64,000 nucleotides of DNA, from the NCBI GenBank assembly GCA_963971285.1, contig OZ020259.1:7564001-7628000 (forward strand). Direction: 5' to 3'. The translations under genes and the position numbers were made by a program. The notes beneath the pieces are model-generated. The model ran no database searches, was not told the DNA's origin, and was given only the letters and a program-made list of their open reading frames with translations. Shown here piece after piece: positions 16,683 through 28,739 of this stretch (its first letter is position 1; every line of letters begins with the position of its first letter). The stretch is from Astropecten irregularis (Eukaryota; Echinodermata; Asteroidea; Paxillosida; Astropectinidae).

Positions 16683-16689
16683 TGATGCA
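16683..16689. repeat. Target-site duplication, right copy (TGATGCA)
   Basis: Matches 2500-2506. The following bases (AACCAGGCTATATACAAATG) continue the dispersed host repeat seen near 39344 and 39584. Confidence 0.75.
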
Positions 16690-17534
16690 AACCAGGCTAT
16701 ATACAAATGTCATTTACAATGAAATTCTTTCAAAATACACACTTAAATCGGAATATAATATAACACGCAAGTGCAGTTTTAAAATATATTTATATACGTT
16801 CCTAATCTATCTACTGATGCTTACAGATATTGAACATTTTCCTTCATTGATTATGTTTTGGATCTATTTATTTCCATTCTTATATTATTGGCTTCGTAAT
16901 GGTTCTAATTGCTCTAAACACGATATATTCTGATCAGTTATTTATAATGTCGAAAATTTTGACGTTTAAACTGTTTCCGATATCCGAATAATTGTTAAAC
17001 CTTTTTAATACATCCACGCGATTACTTTACAAATCACAAAGAAAAAAAAAGATTCTGTCAAAATAAACAAAAAACATAGGTTGTTCAATACTTTTTTCCG
17101 TTGCTATACAGGACAAGTTTCAAATCAAGTTACTGACCTCATCGTAAATAGTATCGTTTAGATGCCCAAATCCTCTAAAGTGAATCAAAGTATATCAATA
17201 CGGTGATCAGTATTCTTTGGCGATACAATCTGAACAGAAATTAGGTCAAATGCACATGAATGTACCTACCGTATTTTATATTTACAATGGTCTTTTAGTG
17301 CCTGTACAAGGCAGTTTCAATTTTAATGTTGTATCAACTGAAATTCGATTCTGCACCTGCTAATATTGACAAAATAGCTCACCCTAATTATTAGTCATCC
17401 TTCTGTGACGTCATTTCACATGATTTGGTTGAAAGATACATGTAGTTGATTGAGTGCGTGTGAGAGCCAGTTCTGTGCATCTCATCACATCAACTGTTAC
17501 GATTTTTTGTCCCAGGGAAACTTCAATGTTAATC
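16690..17534. other. Gene-free host DNA
   Basis: The first 300 bp or so continue the dispersed repeat interrupted by the Polinton-like element (for example AATATAATATAACACGCAA versus the copy at 39408). I see no gene in the rest. Confidence 0.5.
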
Positions 17535-18272
17535 CTAGTTGCCAGAGCAGAAGTCAACGGTGATATCAAGAGACACAACCTTCATTCCACCCTCTCTGGC
17601 GTCAGTAGATTTGACAGTCATGTCGTAGTCTCCATTCTGAGCTTGTGAATCTTGATTGATGCTGTACACGGACTGTCCTTGCATCGCCACTTTGGAGAGA
17701 TGCTTGGATTCCAGTGCTTCGATGAGCTTAGCAGATAGGCACTGCTGATCGGCTGTAGCTCCGGTGCATACGTCAGGGCGGGAAACTAACTTCTCGCACA
17801 TGTTGTACTTAAAACGATCGCAAGACGACATTGCATTCCATTTTCCATTTTCATCTGCAGAGCCCTTTAGGGCAATGACTGCACACATTCTCGATGCCCA
17901 ATTAGTCGACGGTGACCAGTTTCTATACTGGGTATCGACTCGGTCTTCTCCTTTGATGCAACTCCACACGGCGTTTCCATCCCCAGTGCAGCCAATCCAC
18001 AGCCCAGTGCCTGGATTTGATGCGTGATGCAACGCAAACATGAAATCGTTCTCCGACTGAGAAGAAGGCACGGCCAGGTATGCACACTGTTTCTTACAAC
18101 ACTCAACGGCATCGGCGTAAGTTACTTTGTCTGTACCACAAGGTTGCATCTTGTAAAGATAGTTACCCCACTGGGTCCATCCAGTCTTCACACCAATTGC
18201 AGTTGGGCTGATCCCTGCCAGAAACAAGCTCACAGCTGAGGTGAAACGCACCAGGATTTTCACGTCGATCAT
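17535..18272 (-). CDS. Secreted C-type lectin-domain protein (245 aa, single exon)
   Basis: The ATG at 18272 opens a signal-peptide-like N-terminus (ILVRFTSAVSLFLAGIS). A C-type lectin domain spans about residues 31-160, with WTQWGNYLYKM, ENDFMFAL, the typical WIGC motif, WSC, and a final CDRFKYNMCEK. The calcium/sugar-binding EPN or QPD motif and the usual WND are not present (NWSPSTNW and GKWNAMSS instead), so calcium-dependent sugar binding is doubtful. A 75-residue C-terminal extension with a few cysteines (VCTGATADQQC, ending VDFCSGN) is not recognised. The open frame has no introns. A TATA-like GTATATAGAC lies about 60 bp upstream on the minus strand. Innate immunity is the usual role of such invertebrate lectins; that is inference here. 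Confidence 0.82.
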   Translation of the reverse strand: MIDVKILVRFTSAVSLFLAGISPTAIGVKTGWTQWGNYLYKMQPCGTDKVTYADAVECCKKQCAYLAVPSSQSENDFMFALHHASNPGTGLWIGCTGDGNAVWSCIKGEDRVDTQYRNWSPSTNWASRMCAVIALKGSADENGKWNAMSSCDRFKYNMCEKLVSRPDVCTGATADQQCLSAKLIEALESKHLSKVAMQGQSVYSINQDSQAQNGDYDMTVKSTDAREGGMKVVSLDITVDFCSGN

Positions 18273-20036
18273 TTTGGTGATTAAAGATATGTATAGCCTA
18301 TAGGCCTATGTACTTGTATATCTACTTGTGCAAGTCTATATACAAATATTTTAATGCAAATTGTTGACGGAATCTGGATTTCTCCAAAATGCCCGAATTT
18401 CATGCAAGTCCTGTCTACATAATATATCAGCGAAGTTTGAAGGGTGAGTATTGCATCCAAAAATCAGCCAACAGAGTGAGAGAGTGAGGGAATTGGACTC
18501 TGCACCAGCTAAATTAACTCAACAAAAGGCCACCGTTTCACTTCATTAAGTACGTGATTGGATCCGTGAACAAATATCCAGGTAGCGCATTCGCAAACCT
18601 TAGCAATTTAACACTAATTGATTTGGGTCTAGGAACAATTAGATTCTGCCAATCTCCATTTTGCCATTCAGCAACCTTGAGCAATCTGGGTGTTGATGCA
18701 TATGATTCAGTTTACACGTTGCTTGATCTTGTAGTAATGCATGCATTCACTGGTCTAAATATGCTACGTAGCTGTTTAACTGTTTTGTATTTTAAAGTTT
18801 CCCAAATTGGCTGCTTAGTCGCCTTGGCAGATCACCATGACAACCATTTACAGGTCATGGCAGAATCAGTTTATATCGTATTGGTCTAAATGTTGGTGCT
18901 TAAGCAGCTCTACGAAAATTGCCCGTGGTCTGTAGATTATAGTGATCAACGGTCAACAAAATTATTCCAAAAACAGACAAGGATTTACATACATCAAGAA
19001 TATTGTATGATTTTGGCCGGGATATAGATAATATGCAAATTTAGCTTTCCCTTCACCAACATGAATGATCACTGTATACTCAGTGCTTGTGAGAGCACGT
19101 GAGCAAATCACACGCTGGTTCTGGTGGGATTCGAACCCACGACCTCTTGATTACTAGTGCAGATGCCATACGTGCTAGGCCACCGAGCTAGCTGGGGTCT
19201 GCAGGGTGAGTCGAATCCAATATCGCGGCGGGTACCGCAGTAAATCATGAATATTATTTGTTTTTTGTCCGGAAATAAATAATATGCAAATTAGGCTTGC
19301 CCTTCTCCGACATGCATACTTGTACTCCACTGAAAGTATGTAGTGAGAACAATTTTCAGAAATGCTGAAACCGAGTGAAAATGAAAGGATATTATTTGTG
19401 CATGATCGATCGTAGTAGACCCAATGCCGTATGCTACATGGATTTTAAATATATAGAAGCGTGAGTTGAATAAAGGAAGTAGAGGCTGTCCATGTATCTG
19501 ATAGTTTACTCGGGGGCATTTGAGTTTGAACAGTAAGTCTGAATTTCATATTGGAATACTTGTTCAGAGCCAAGTAGGTTTAATATGCCAATATATTTAG
19601 TCGTACTGCTGAAACTTGCCGCACACGAGAGCCAAGTGCTTACGTCAGTGTTCTTTCGTGAACCTTTGCGTAAGGACTTGGCTTTCATGTGCGGCAGTCT
19701 TTAGGGACAGTAATCGTATACAATTCCGCACAATTCCTCCTCGTTTAGGCATCTACTTTGCCTAATTGGTTAACACGATGATTGTGGCGAGAACATTTGC
19801 ATGTGACTCAGAAATGACGACTGGGAAGGTCTGTAGATGTAGCGTTACATTGCCAACTGCGATATAGACATTGTCCGGTAAAAAGTTAAATTAAAGTACA
19901 TAAAGTAACATTACAATACGTGTTGGTTGACAATAGCATCCCAGTAATATAACATTTTGATATACTGTGTTGTTACCAAACACACATAAACAGTTTGTGT
20001 GATATCCATTCTGACACGAATAACGACAGTCAAACA
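18273..20036. other. Gene-free host DNA with repeats
   Basis: No credible gene. It contains a tRNA-like module (19117-19190) and a pair of similar AT-rich stretches around it (near 19011 and 19262, sharing AATATGCAAATT), which look like a short tandem duplication. Confidence 0.5.
19117..19190 (-). other. tRNA-Thr-like sequence (SINE head or tRNA pseudogene)
   Basis: Read on the minus strand it has a good T arm (GTGGGTTCGAATCCCAC), a D-arm-like AGCTCGGTGGCCTAGCAC and an anticodon-loop-like CTAGTAA (AGT, threonine type). The anticodon stem and the acceptor stem are mismatched. It is more likely a tRNA-derived repeat than a working tRNA gene. Confidence 0.55.
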
Positions 20037-20219
20037 TAATAAGGAAATGTTTGCGGAGACACCATGTATACAACTGTATAAGATGTGTGGTTCTGAAAAG
20101 AACCGGTGAGAAGTTGAATCTCTGTACTTCTCAGACATCCAACTTCTCATCGGTTCTTTTCAGAACCACACATCTATACAGAGTTTATACATGGTGTCTG
20201 TGCAAAACTTTCCTTATTA
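20037..20219. mobile_element. 183-bp hairpin MITE
   Basis: The two halves are near-perfect inverted copies (TAATAAGGAAA...TTTCCTTATTA outside, AACCGATGAGAAGTTG-type core inside), with a loop of a few bases near 20125. It has no coding capacity and would form a long hairpin. Confidence 0.75.
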
Positions 20220-20427
20220 CGTGACTTCCACCAAGCAAAGCTTCAAATCCTACTTGGCAGTGAAATACAAACGCGATGGAAAGTAAGCGGCGCACAACCA
20301 ATAAACTGCTGACTCGCTACATTTAAATTAGAATAAAATATATTTAAATCTCACAAGATTGAAATCCGAGTTTGTCTCTTTTTAAATATCCCTAACCACA
20401 ACATGTTTGAAATGATCTTGCAGGGCA

Positions 20428-20749
20428 TTAAAGGTAGTATTATACTTTGGTAACATACCGAAACTGAAATCTTTACAGATTTACCTATACAATCTTTCTG
20501 CCTGAAATACTGTATTTATCCTGAAAAGAGTAAAACCAGTGACCAGAATTATTTTTGATATTTCAAAGATAAAAAATAAAAGAGAAAAGATAAGGGAAAT
20601 ACTGTGGCCGTTTTCCACTGTTTTCTCAAAACGTTGGTATCGTATGGGACTGACATTTTCAGAGATGACCGTTACTGTATATTCCTTGATATGTGTTCCC
20701 ATGAATTTGTATTTCTTTGACAAAAACCGAAGTATGATATTACCTTTAA
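20428..20749. mobile_element. TTAA-flanked MITE, intact copy
   Basis: The ends are TTAA-AGGTAGTATTATACTT and AAGTATGATATTACCT-TTAA: inverted repeats within a TTAA duplication, as in piggyBac- or Kolobok-type elements. A second copy occupies 37772-39325 but is split by a later insertion, and a diverged fragment is near 59920-60060. No transposase is encoded. Confidence 0.7.
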
Positions 20750-21085
20750 ATGTATAATAAATGATTGGTAAAGGTTACAGAACAAGACTCCAACTCTGTC
20801 TAATCCAATGTGTACATACATCAATATACCTATGATAGTTGGAGCTCAATCGGAATTCTTATAGTCACGAAAAAATGCGAGAGGGAAAAAAATCGTATAA
20901 AATATAAAGAAAGGTTTTGATTTAACCCCGATATTAAAACTGTTTTAGGTCTTTGTTTTACTAATTTCTGGATAAATACACCAATTCAGACGGAAACATA
21001 TTTAACGGTATGTTTCTACCAGCACCGTCTTCTTACTCTGAAAGTTATACGTAAATCAAAAAACATTTATGTTTGGGTACGTTAA

Positions 21086-22700
21086 GAGTCCTTTACATCA
21101 CTCGGCTACGGCAGTAACTTGGTCAGCCTCTGCAGGGAGAAAGTATGGATGAAATCCAATCCTGTACTGTACCTTTACATCACTCGGCCACGGCAGTGAC
21201 TTGGTCAGGCTCTGCAGGGAGAAAGTATGGATGAAATCCAATCCTGTACTGTACCTTTACATCACTCGGCCACGGCAGTGACTTGGTCAGGCTCTGCAGG
21301 GAGAAAGTATGGATGAAATCCAATCATGTACTGTACCTTAAATCACTCGGCTACGGCAGTGACTTGGTCAGCCTCTGCAGGGAGAAAGTATGGATGAAAT
21401 CCAATCCTGTACTGTACCTTTACATCACTCGGCCACGGCAGTAACTTGGTCAGCCTCTGCAGGGAGAAAGTATGGATGAAATCCAATCCTGTACTGTACC
21501 TTTAAATCACTCGGCTACGGCAGTGACTTGGTCAGCCTCTGCAGGGAGAAAGTATGGATGGAATCCAATCATGTATTGTACCTTTAAATCACTCGGCTAC
21601 GGCAGTGACTTGGTCAGCCTCTGCAGGGAGAAAGTATGGATGAAATCCAATCCTGTATTGTACCTTTAAATCACTCGGCCACGGCAGTGACTTGGTCAGG
21701 CTCTGCAGGGAGATGAAATCCAATTATGTACTGTACCTTTAAATCACTCGGCCATGGCAGTGACTTGGTCAGGCTCTGCAGGGAGAAGGTATGGATGAAA
21801 TCCAATCCTGTACTGTACCTTTACATCACTCGGCCATGTCAGTGACTTGGTCAGGCTCTGCAGGGAGAAAGTATGGATGAAATCCAATCCTGTACTGTAC
21901 CTTTAAATCACTCGGCAACGGCAGTGACTTGGTCAGGCTCTGCAGAGAGAAAGTATGGATGAAATCCAATCCTCTTCTGTACCTTTACATCACTCGGCCA
22001 CGGCAGTGACTTGGTCAGGCTCTGCAGGGAGAAAGTATGGATGAAATTCAATCCTGTACTGTACCTTTACATCACTCGGCCATGTCAGTGACTTGGTCAG
22101 GCTCTGCAGGGAGAAAGTATGGATGAAATCCAATCCTGTACTGTACCTTTACATCACTCGGCCACGGCAGTGACTTGGTCAGGCTCTGAAGAGAGAAAGT
22201 ATGGATGAAATCCAATCCTGTACTGTACCTTTACATCACTCGGCCATGTCAGTGACTTGGTCAGGCTCTGCAGGGAGAAAGTATGGATGAAATCCAATCC
22301 TGTACTGTACCTTTAAATCACTCGGCTACGACAGTGACTTGGTCAGGCTCTGCAGGGAGAAAGTATGGATGAAATCCAATCCTGTACTGTACCTTTAAAT
22401 CACTCGGCTACGACAGTGACTTGGTCAGGCTCTGCAGGGAGAAAGTATGGATGAAATCCAATCCTGTACTGTACCTTTAAATCACTCGGCTACGACAGTG
22501 ACTTGGTCAGGCTCTGCAGGGAGAAAGTATGGATGAAATCCAATCCTGTACTGTACCTTTACATCACTCGGCCATGGCAGTGACTTGGTCAGGCTCTGCA
22601 GGGAGAAAGTATGGATGAAATCCAATCATGTACTGTACCTTTAAATCACTCGGCCACGGCAGTGACTTGGTCAGGCTCTGCAGGGAGAAAGTATGGATAG
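21086..22700. repeat. 82-bp minisatellite (about 20 copies)
   Basis: The unit contains ATCACTCGGCCACGGCAGTG, ACTTGGTCAGGCTCTGCAGG and AAAGTATGGATGAAATCCAA. Copies differ by a few bases, one has a short deletion (near 21711), and the last is truncated. The unit is not a multiple of three and short frames in it are not genes. 20760-21085 holds no gene. Confidence 0.95.
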
Positions 22701-22757
22701 AACCATCTGACCCCATGGCCTCAATTACATCATCTTTTAATACTGATATTATCCCGT

Positions 22758-22990
22758 GTCCCCCCCCCCCCATTAAATTTTCCTTCAATAATCATCAGTT
22801 ACCTATTCATCCATGTTATATACAGCCTGCATTTATACCAGATCTAGTGTCCACTAGACCGTGCTTATGTCAAAGCCTTCATTCCCATGAACATACTTAC
22901 TTCTATACTATCTTTCAGGTTTTCATACCGTATTGCATGCTTTCCCTATTTCCTATAGTCACTCTGCCCCCCCCCCCCCCCCCCCCCCCT
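22758..22990. repeat. Two poly-C tracts in gene-free DNA
   Basis: Runs of C at about 22760-22770 and 22967-22989 are separated by unremarkable sequence. No gene is evident between the minisatellite and 23550. Confidence 0.8.
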
Positions 22991-23923
22991 CTCCACATCC
23001 TCTCATGTGTGTCTTTAGTTTCATGTTCTTGGCCACTTGTCGTTTAGCCTTGGAGAAACATCATGCTAGGATCGAAACGTCAGGCCCTCCCAACTTCAAG
23101 CATTTGATATATTCAAGATCAATTTGTGGTTGATGAGCAGTTTGCAGCAGACGATAAACATCTTAATGGACACGGGTGCGGCTATTATAAACTGTTATCC
23201 AACTAAAAAGTACTTCAACAAGTTTAACTTAATTGTCCTACTTTTAGGTTCAGAATGATATACTATTTTTTTTCCAAATTTTTGTGAAGTCATTTTTACC
23301 ATCATAGGGCGGATCTATGATTTATTGCAGGGAGGATTCGACCCCCAACCCAATATTTTGAAATTGAGGATGCTGGAGACACGTTTTCCTGTTTTTGCTT
23401 CTATTTTGGGCGCTGTTTATTACAACAGGATTATTGTATGGCATGCACTTCCATAACGTCAGTGATTCAAACGGCTGCTCCCTGCACAAGCAATAACGAT
23501 CAATCCCACATGTGACCTGATATTGCACGGGTATATGGACAACTAATACAATTGCCACGGTGTGCTGAGAGAGCCTTCATATCATGTCGCCATTAATAGA
23601 TGCATTCAACACACACATCCACTGCATACAGTGTAGAATTGAGAATACATCGAGGCATTGAGGAAAACCTGGAGCTACATGCACGTCTCTAGTAACCATA
23701 AAAACCGGTTGAGCATGGATGCGATGCAATCCATTTGTTGTATTCCGAGGGCAAAATTAACATGTAAATATAAGGCGAACCTTATCACCACCATATCACC
23801 ACCATCACCGCCACACATCGTATCCCTGTCATTACCCCCATCATTCATTCAACGTTATTGTCGTGATCATTCCAGCCATACACCGCCATTGATATATATT
23901 TACCTTCCACACATGATACTATA

Positions 23924-24052
23924 GGTGCATACGTTTAGCTCCCCCGGGTCGACACCAGTCAACCTCGTCCCCATTCTCTCGCTTGTTTTGTGCAGTAAAA
24001 CACGACCATTCCCAGTAAGGGCTGACTCGTGTGAGCTAAACGAATGCACCCC
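23924..24052. mobile_element. 129-bp MITE, copy 2
   Basis: Same family as 990-1118, starting GGTGCATACGTTTAGCTC and ending GAGCTAAACGAATGCACC. It lies at the junction of two duplicated units. Confidence 0.8.
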
Positions 24053-24539
24053 ATAATTGTCACCCAGTTTATACCATTCTCAATATCCATTGAGTGCATG
24101 TATCACAATTTATTATTACTGTATACACAGTGTATTTCCGTTCATATGGAAATAAAATTCAAAGGCTCAGATGGGAAACCATTTCTATACATTAGTAATG
24201 ACTTATTGTGGTTCCAATGCTGAACACTTCTAGATTGGTGTTCTAGTGGTCTGACATTATGCACAACAAGCAAGAGCTGTTGCAGAGAGAACCTTTATAT
24301 CATATCGCCATAAATGGATGCATTGAACACACACATCCGCTGCATACAGTGTAGTATTGGAAATACAGCATAGAGAGAACCGCATAGGGAGAGATAAAGA
24401 ATGCTAGATGCGCGTCTCTAGTAACCATAGCAACTGATGGAGCATAGATGCGATACAAGCCACGGGTTGTATTCTAAGGTGAAATTGATACAGGCATAGT
24501 TACAATGCGTCGCTTTGTATACTGTTATGTTCAAGATAA

Positions 24540-24730
24540 CTGCCATGATCATAACACCACTATTTCACCACTATATCTTCCCCATCATATCAGTACCATA
24601 TCACCAACATATCACTACCATATCACCACCGTATCACCACCATATATCCCCACTCATCAACACATACTCACTCAACATACTCATACATACTCAATTATCC
24701 GATTTGTCACAACTATCCCCCACTAAAACC
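24540..24730. repeat. ACC/CAT-rich microsatellite
   Basis: Imperfect ATATCACCACC-type repeats. The longer equivalent tract lies at 27150-27890 in the next duplicated unit. Confidence 0.8.
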
Positions 24731-25289
24731 ATCACTACCCGGGTTTTTCCGTCGCTCTGGAAAATCAGCGAAACCAGCAAACACTGAGAAATAAAGCTAA
24801 TCTCAATTAGCATGAAGCATTTCAAAGAGTTTGCGTTGCAGCTGTAGAAACATGATAATGCTTAATCATTGATTTATTTAATCTTCATTTTCAATGTTTA
24901 ATCTATGTGTATGTAGAGGGTGGTTGTGTAGATAAAAACGTTCCGTCTTCCCTTAGCCATGGGCATCATTGCTCAGTTATCTTGGGATATTTCTTTTCCA
25001 ACAATTTATGGGTATGTTTTACTTATAAACGTCTAAGGTATAGGCAATGCAGAACAATATTATTGAAATCGAATATTGCAATCGAATTCATATTGGCAAA
25101 CATTGATAAATAACAATATAAAAAAAATTGCACTACTCGTTTTACATGTGATCAATTGAGCGAAAAATTTACACTTATGAGAATAATTACTGGGGGGTTT
25201 CATTTTTATTTGTACCCAAAAAGAAAAATGACTGGACAATCATCTAAAATATTTGTATTATTTTATTATCAGCCGTTCGCGGCGCAGCG

Positions 25290-26162
25290 TCAGTGAATGA
25301 CAACATCGTGGTCGTAGATCACACCGACAACGTGAAAATCTACAATTTTGAGCAGGAAATGTACTCCGCGCTCTTCACCACCCCGCCGTGCGATGACGCT
25401 CAAGCCCCGGTCAACATAGTCAGGGGCCGTCCATAAAGTACGTACGCACGAAATGCCGACTTTTTTGACCCCCCCTCCCCCTCTGTACGCATGGCGTACG
25501 CAGTGGTCCCAACCCCCCCTCCCCCCCTGTACGCATACGCATTCCACATTAGGTTTTTCACTTCTCGTGGTCCCTTGCTTTAGTATCATTAAAATGTCAC
25601 CGTAATCCGGGCCGGTACCGTTAATGGGACGTCACTGTCAAATTCTGAAATGAATGACTAAAGTTTAACAGGTTTTTATACATTAACAGATGGATTTTAC
25701 TATTTTTTTTCATGTTGAATAAGAAAAAAAAGGAAAAAACAAAACAATCCCGGTGCTTTTTTCACGTTTTTTACCTCTCTTTTCGCACGAAAATGCTATG
25801 CAAATTTTTCGTTTGCGTACGGTACGCATTGGCCTTAACCCCCCCTCCCCCCCTGTACGCATGGCGTACGCATCGGTAACAACCCCCCCTCCCCCCCTTC
25901 GTGCGTACGTACTTTATGGACGGCCCCTCAGCGCGTTGGCCTCGAGCACCGGCTCTGTCGTGGTCGGCGAAGTTCAGAGGAATGTCATCACGGAGCACCA
26001 AATGGCGAGACGGTACCGTGATGCGATCCATTCCCACCGCCGTGCCGCCGTACTTCATCGCGGTGGGTGTGAAGGGCAATCTGCTCATCAGCACAGTGAA
26101 CACGCACGGGGAAATTTGTGATATTGGCGGCAGTGGTACCAGGGTGCTCGCGGTGACTCATT
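25290..26162 (+). pseudogene. Beta-propeller (NHL-like) coding fragment split by a MITE
   Basis: From about 25290 one frame reads propeller-like blades (VNDNIVVVDHTDNVKIYNFE, ending QAPVNIV near 25417). After the 505-bp insertion at 25423-25927 the homology resumes (ASSTGSVVVGEVQRNVIT near 25934; IAVGVKGNLLIST near 26050; DIGGSGTRVLAVTH to a stop at 26164). The blade-like repeats resemble NHL or related propellers, such as those of TRIM proteins. No start codon or upstream exon is apparent. Comparison with the copy at 28740 shows small frame changes near 26010, so this is a fragment or pseudogene rather than a working exon. Confidence 0.6.
25423..25927. mobile_element. 505-bp MITE inside the propeller fragment
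   Basis: Perfect 30-bp terminal inverted repeats begin GGGGCCGTCCATAAAGTACG. The flanking 3-bp duplication is TCA (25420-25422 and 25928-25930). The interior has paired GTACGCATGGCGTACGCA palindromes and C-runs and encodes no transposase. Confidence 0.9.
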
Positions 26163-26396
26163 AATTGCCGCGGTACAGGTTATGTGCCGCACTGTATGCT
26201 TCTCAGCGGACGAGCGGGGTTTATACGCCGTGTTACACGGGCAGGAATCTTAACATTGGTCACGTCCAACGTCACAGTTCTACCGGATAATTTCTTGGGT
26301 GATGATGGCCAGTGATCTTTACGACTCAAGCGGCGTCACCCTTACATCTCGTGGAAAACTGTCCAAGTGCCATACCACTAGGTCACAAAGCTAGTA

Positions 26397-26595
26397 GATC
26401 GGACATAATCGTTTGTCGGACGTAATGGGTCGGACATAATCGTTTGTCGGACACAATAGGTCGGACATAATCGTATGTCGGACACAATGGGTCGGACATA
26501 TTCGTTTGTCGGACACAATGAGTCGGACATAATCGTTTCTTGCTCTCCAAAATCTGTTGTCGGACGTAATAGGTCAAACGGACATAATGGTAGTG
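26397..26595. repeat. GTCGGACATAATCGTTT minisatellite
   Basis: Alternating units GTCGGACATAATCGTTT and GTCGGACACAATGG repeat about six times in a roughly 32-bp period. No gene is present. Confidence 0.85.
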
Positions 26596-27149
26596 GACAT
26601 ACGTGTACTTACTTTCCAAATAGGACAAAATAATATTGTCACCCAGTGTGTACCATTCTCAATATCGCTTGGGTACATGAATTATATTATCTTTGCATAC
26701 ACACCGCTTTTCAGTTAATATAATAGAAACAAATATATATTCAATGGCTCAGTGGGAAATTACAATGAACATTGATTAATTGCTGTCCCCGCTTTGCTAT
26801 TTGATTCGATCTACCCTGCTGAACCAAGCTAGATGGGGGGTCTAGCGGTCTGACAGTATGCAGTAGGGCCTACATGAAGTAAGCAGAAGGTCTACCGATA
26901 TAGCCTTCATATCATATCGTCATTAAATATATGCATTGAACACATCTACTGCATACAGTGTAGAATTGGGAATACGGTATAGAGAGAGAAAGAAATGCTA
27001 GATGTGCTTCTCTAGTAACCATAGCAACCGGTGGAGCATAGATGCGATACAAGCCACGGGTTGTATTCTGAGGTGAAATCGATGCAGGCATAGTTAGAAT
27101 GCGTCGCTTTGTATACTGTAATGTTCAATAACTGTCATAATCATAACAC

Positions 27150-27890
27150 CACTAAATCACACCATTTTAACACCATTATAACTACTATACCAACACCATA
27201 TGACCACCATATGACCACCATATGACCACCATATCACCGCCATATTACCACCATATTGTCACCATATCACCACCATATTATCACCATATCAACACCATAT
27301 GACTACCATATGACCACCATAATTACCCATTTATTACCGACATATGACCACCATAGGACCACCATAATGACCACCATATTACCACCATATAACCACCATA
27401 TTACCACCATATTATCACCATATTATCACCATATTATCACCATATCAACACCATATGACTACCATATGACCACCATAATTACCCATATATTACCGACATA
27501 TGACCACCATAGGACCACCATAATGACCACCATATTACCACCATATAACCACCATATTACCACCATATCACCACCATATTATCACCATATGACCACCATA
27601 TGACCACCATAATGACCACTATATTACCATCATATCACCACCATATCACCACCATATTACCACCATATTATCACCATATTATCACCATATTATCACCATA
27701 TTATCACCATATAACTACCATATGACCACCATATTACCACCATATTACCACCATATAACCACCATATTACCACCATATCACCACCATATTATCACCATAT
27801 GACCACCAATATGACCACCATAATGACCACTATATTACCATCATGTCACTACCATATCACCACCATATTACCACCATATGACCACAGCTA
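27150..27890. repeat. ACCACCATAT microsatellite
   Basis: About 740 bp of 9-10-bp ACCACCATAT-like units with two internal longer-period duplications (27290-27400 repeated at 27435-27545). The Tyr/His/Thr-rich open frames in it come from the repeat. Confidence 0.9.
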
Positions 27891-27962
27891 CGAGATCAAC
27901 CCCCAGGTCTGAGGACGTGTCTACACTACTGTATCACAACCATATCATCTCACATAAACACA

Positions 27963-28091
27963 GGGTGCATTCGTTTAGCTTCCCCGGGTCGACACCAGTC
28001 AACCTCGTCCCCATTTTCTCGCTTGTTTTGTGCAGTATAGCACGACCATTCCCAGAAAGGGCTGACCCGGAGGAGCTAAACGAATGCACCC
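27963..28091. mobile_element. 129-bp MITE, copy 3
   Basis: Same family as 990-1118 and 23924-24052, beginning GGGTGCATTCGTTTAGCT. Confidence 0.8.
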
Positions 28092-28739
28092 AATTATTCA
28101 CAATAATTAACAGAACTATCACAACGATCCCCAACCTCCCCACATTACTACTCGAGTTATTGATTTAGGGACCGTCGTTCTAGCAAATAAGTGAAACCAG
28201 CAAACACCCATAACATTGAGAGACAAAGCGTATCTCAAATAACATGAAGCATTTCAGGGAGTTTGCGTAGCTGCTCCAGATGCATGATAATGCTTAGTCG
28301 TATATTAAATTAGTCTTTATTTTCAATGTTCAACCTATGTGTATGTAGAGGACTGTTTGTTTAAATAAAATCGTTTCGTCTTCCTTTAACCGTGGGCATC
28401 ATTACTCAGTTATCTTGAGATTGAATTTATTTCCTATGGTTTGTCGCTATGTTTACTTAGTCTGAGATATAGTTATATGCATCATTAATCAAAATATTAC
28501 TTGTTTTGAAAATGCAAATTAATGCAACATAATATAGATATTGCCGTCAAATGGCTAGTTCTGAAAAAGGATGAATTACATTGTAGTCATAGAAATATTT
28601 TGTACTACTCGTTTTACATGTGAACAAATGAGCAAAATGATTGGATTTATGAGAATTATTTACAGCAGGTTGTCAGTATTATTTGTACTCAAATACTTGA
28701 TGACTGGACATTTGAATTGTACTGTTTCATTCTCAGCCC

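Noticed and set aside
21086..22700. CRISPR-like look of regularly spaced repeats
   Set aside because: The 82-bp units are continuous tandem copies without unique spacers, in a eukaryotic repeat-rich region; it is a minisatellite.
27256..27603. Tyr/His/Thr-rich frame
   Set aside because: Translation of the ACCACCATAT microsatellite.
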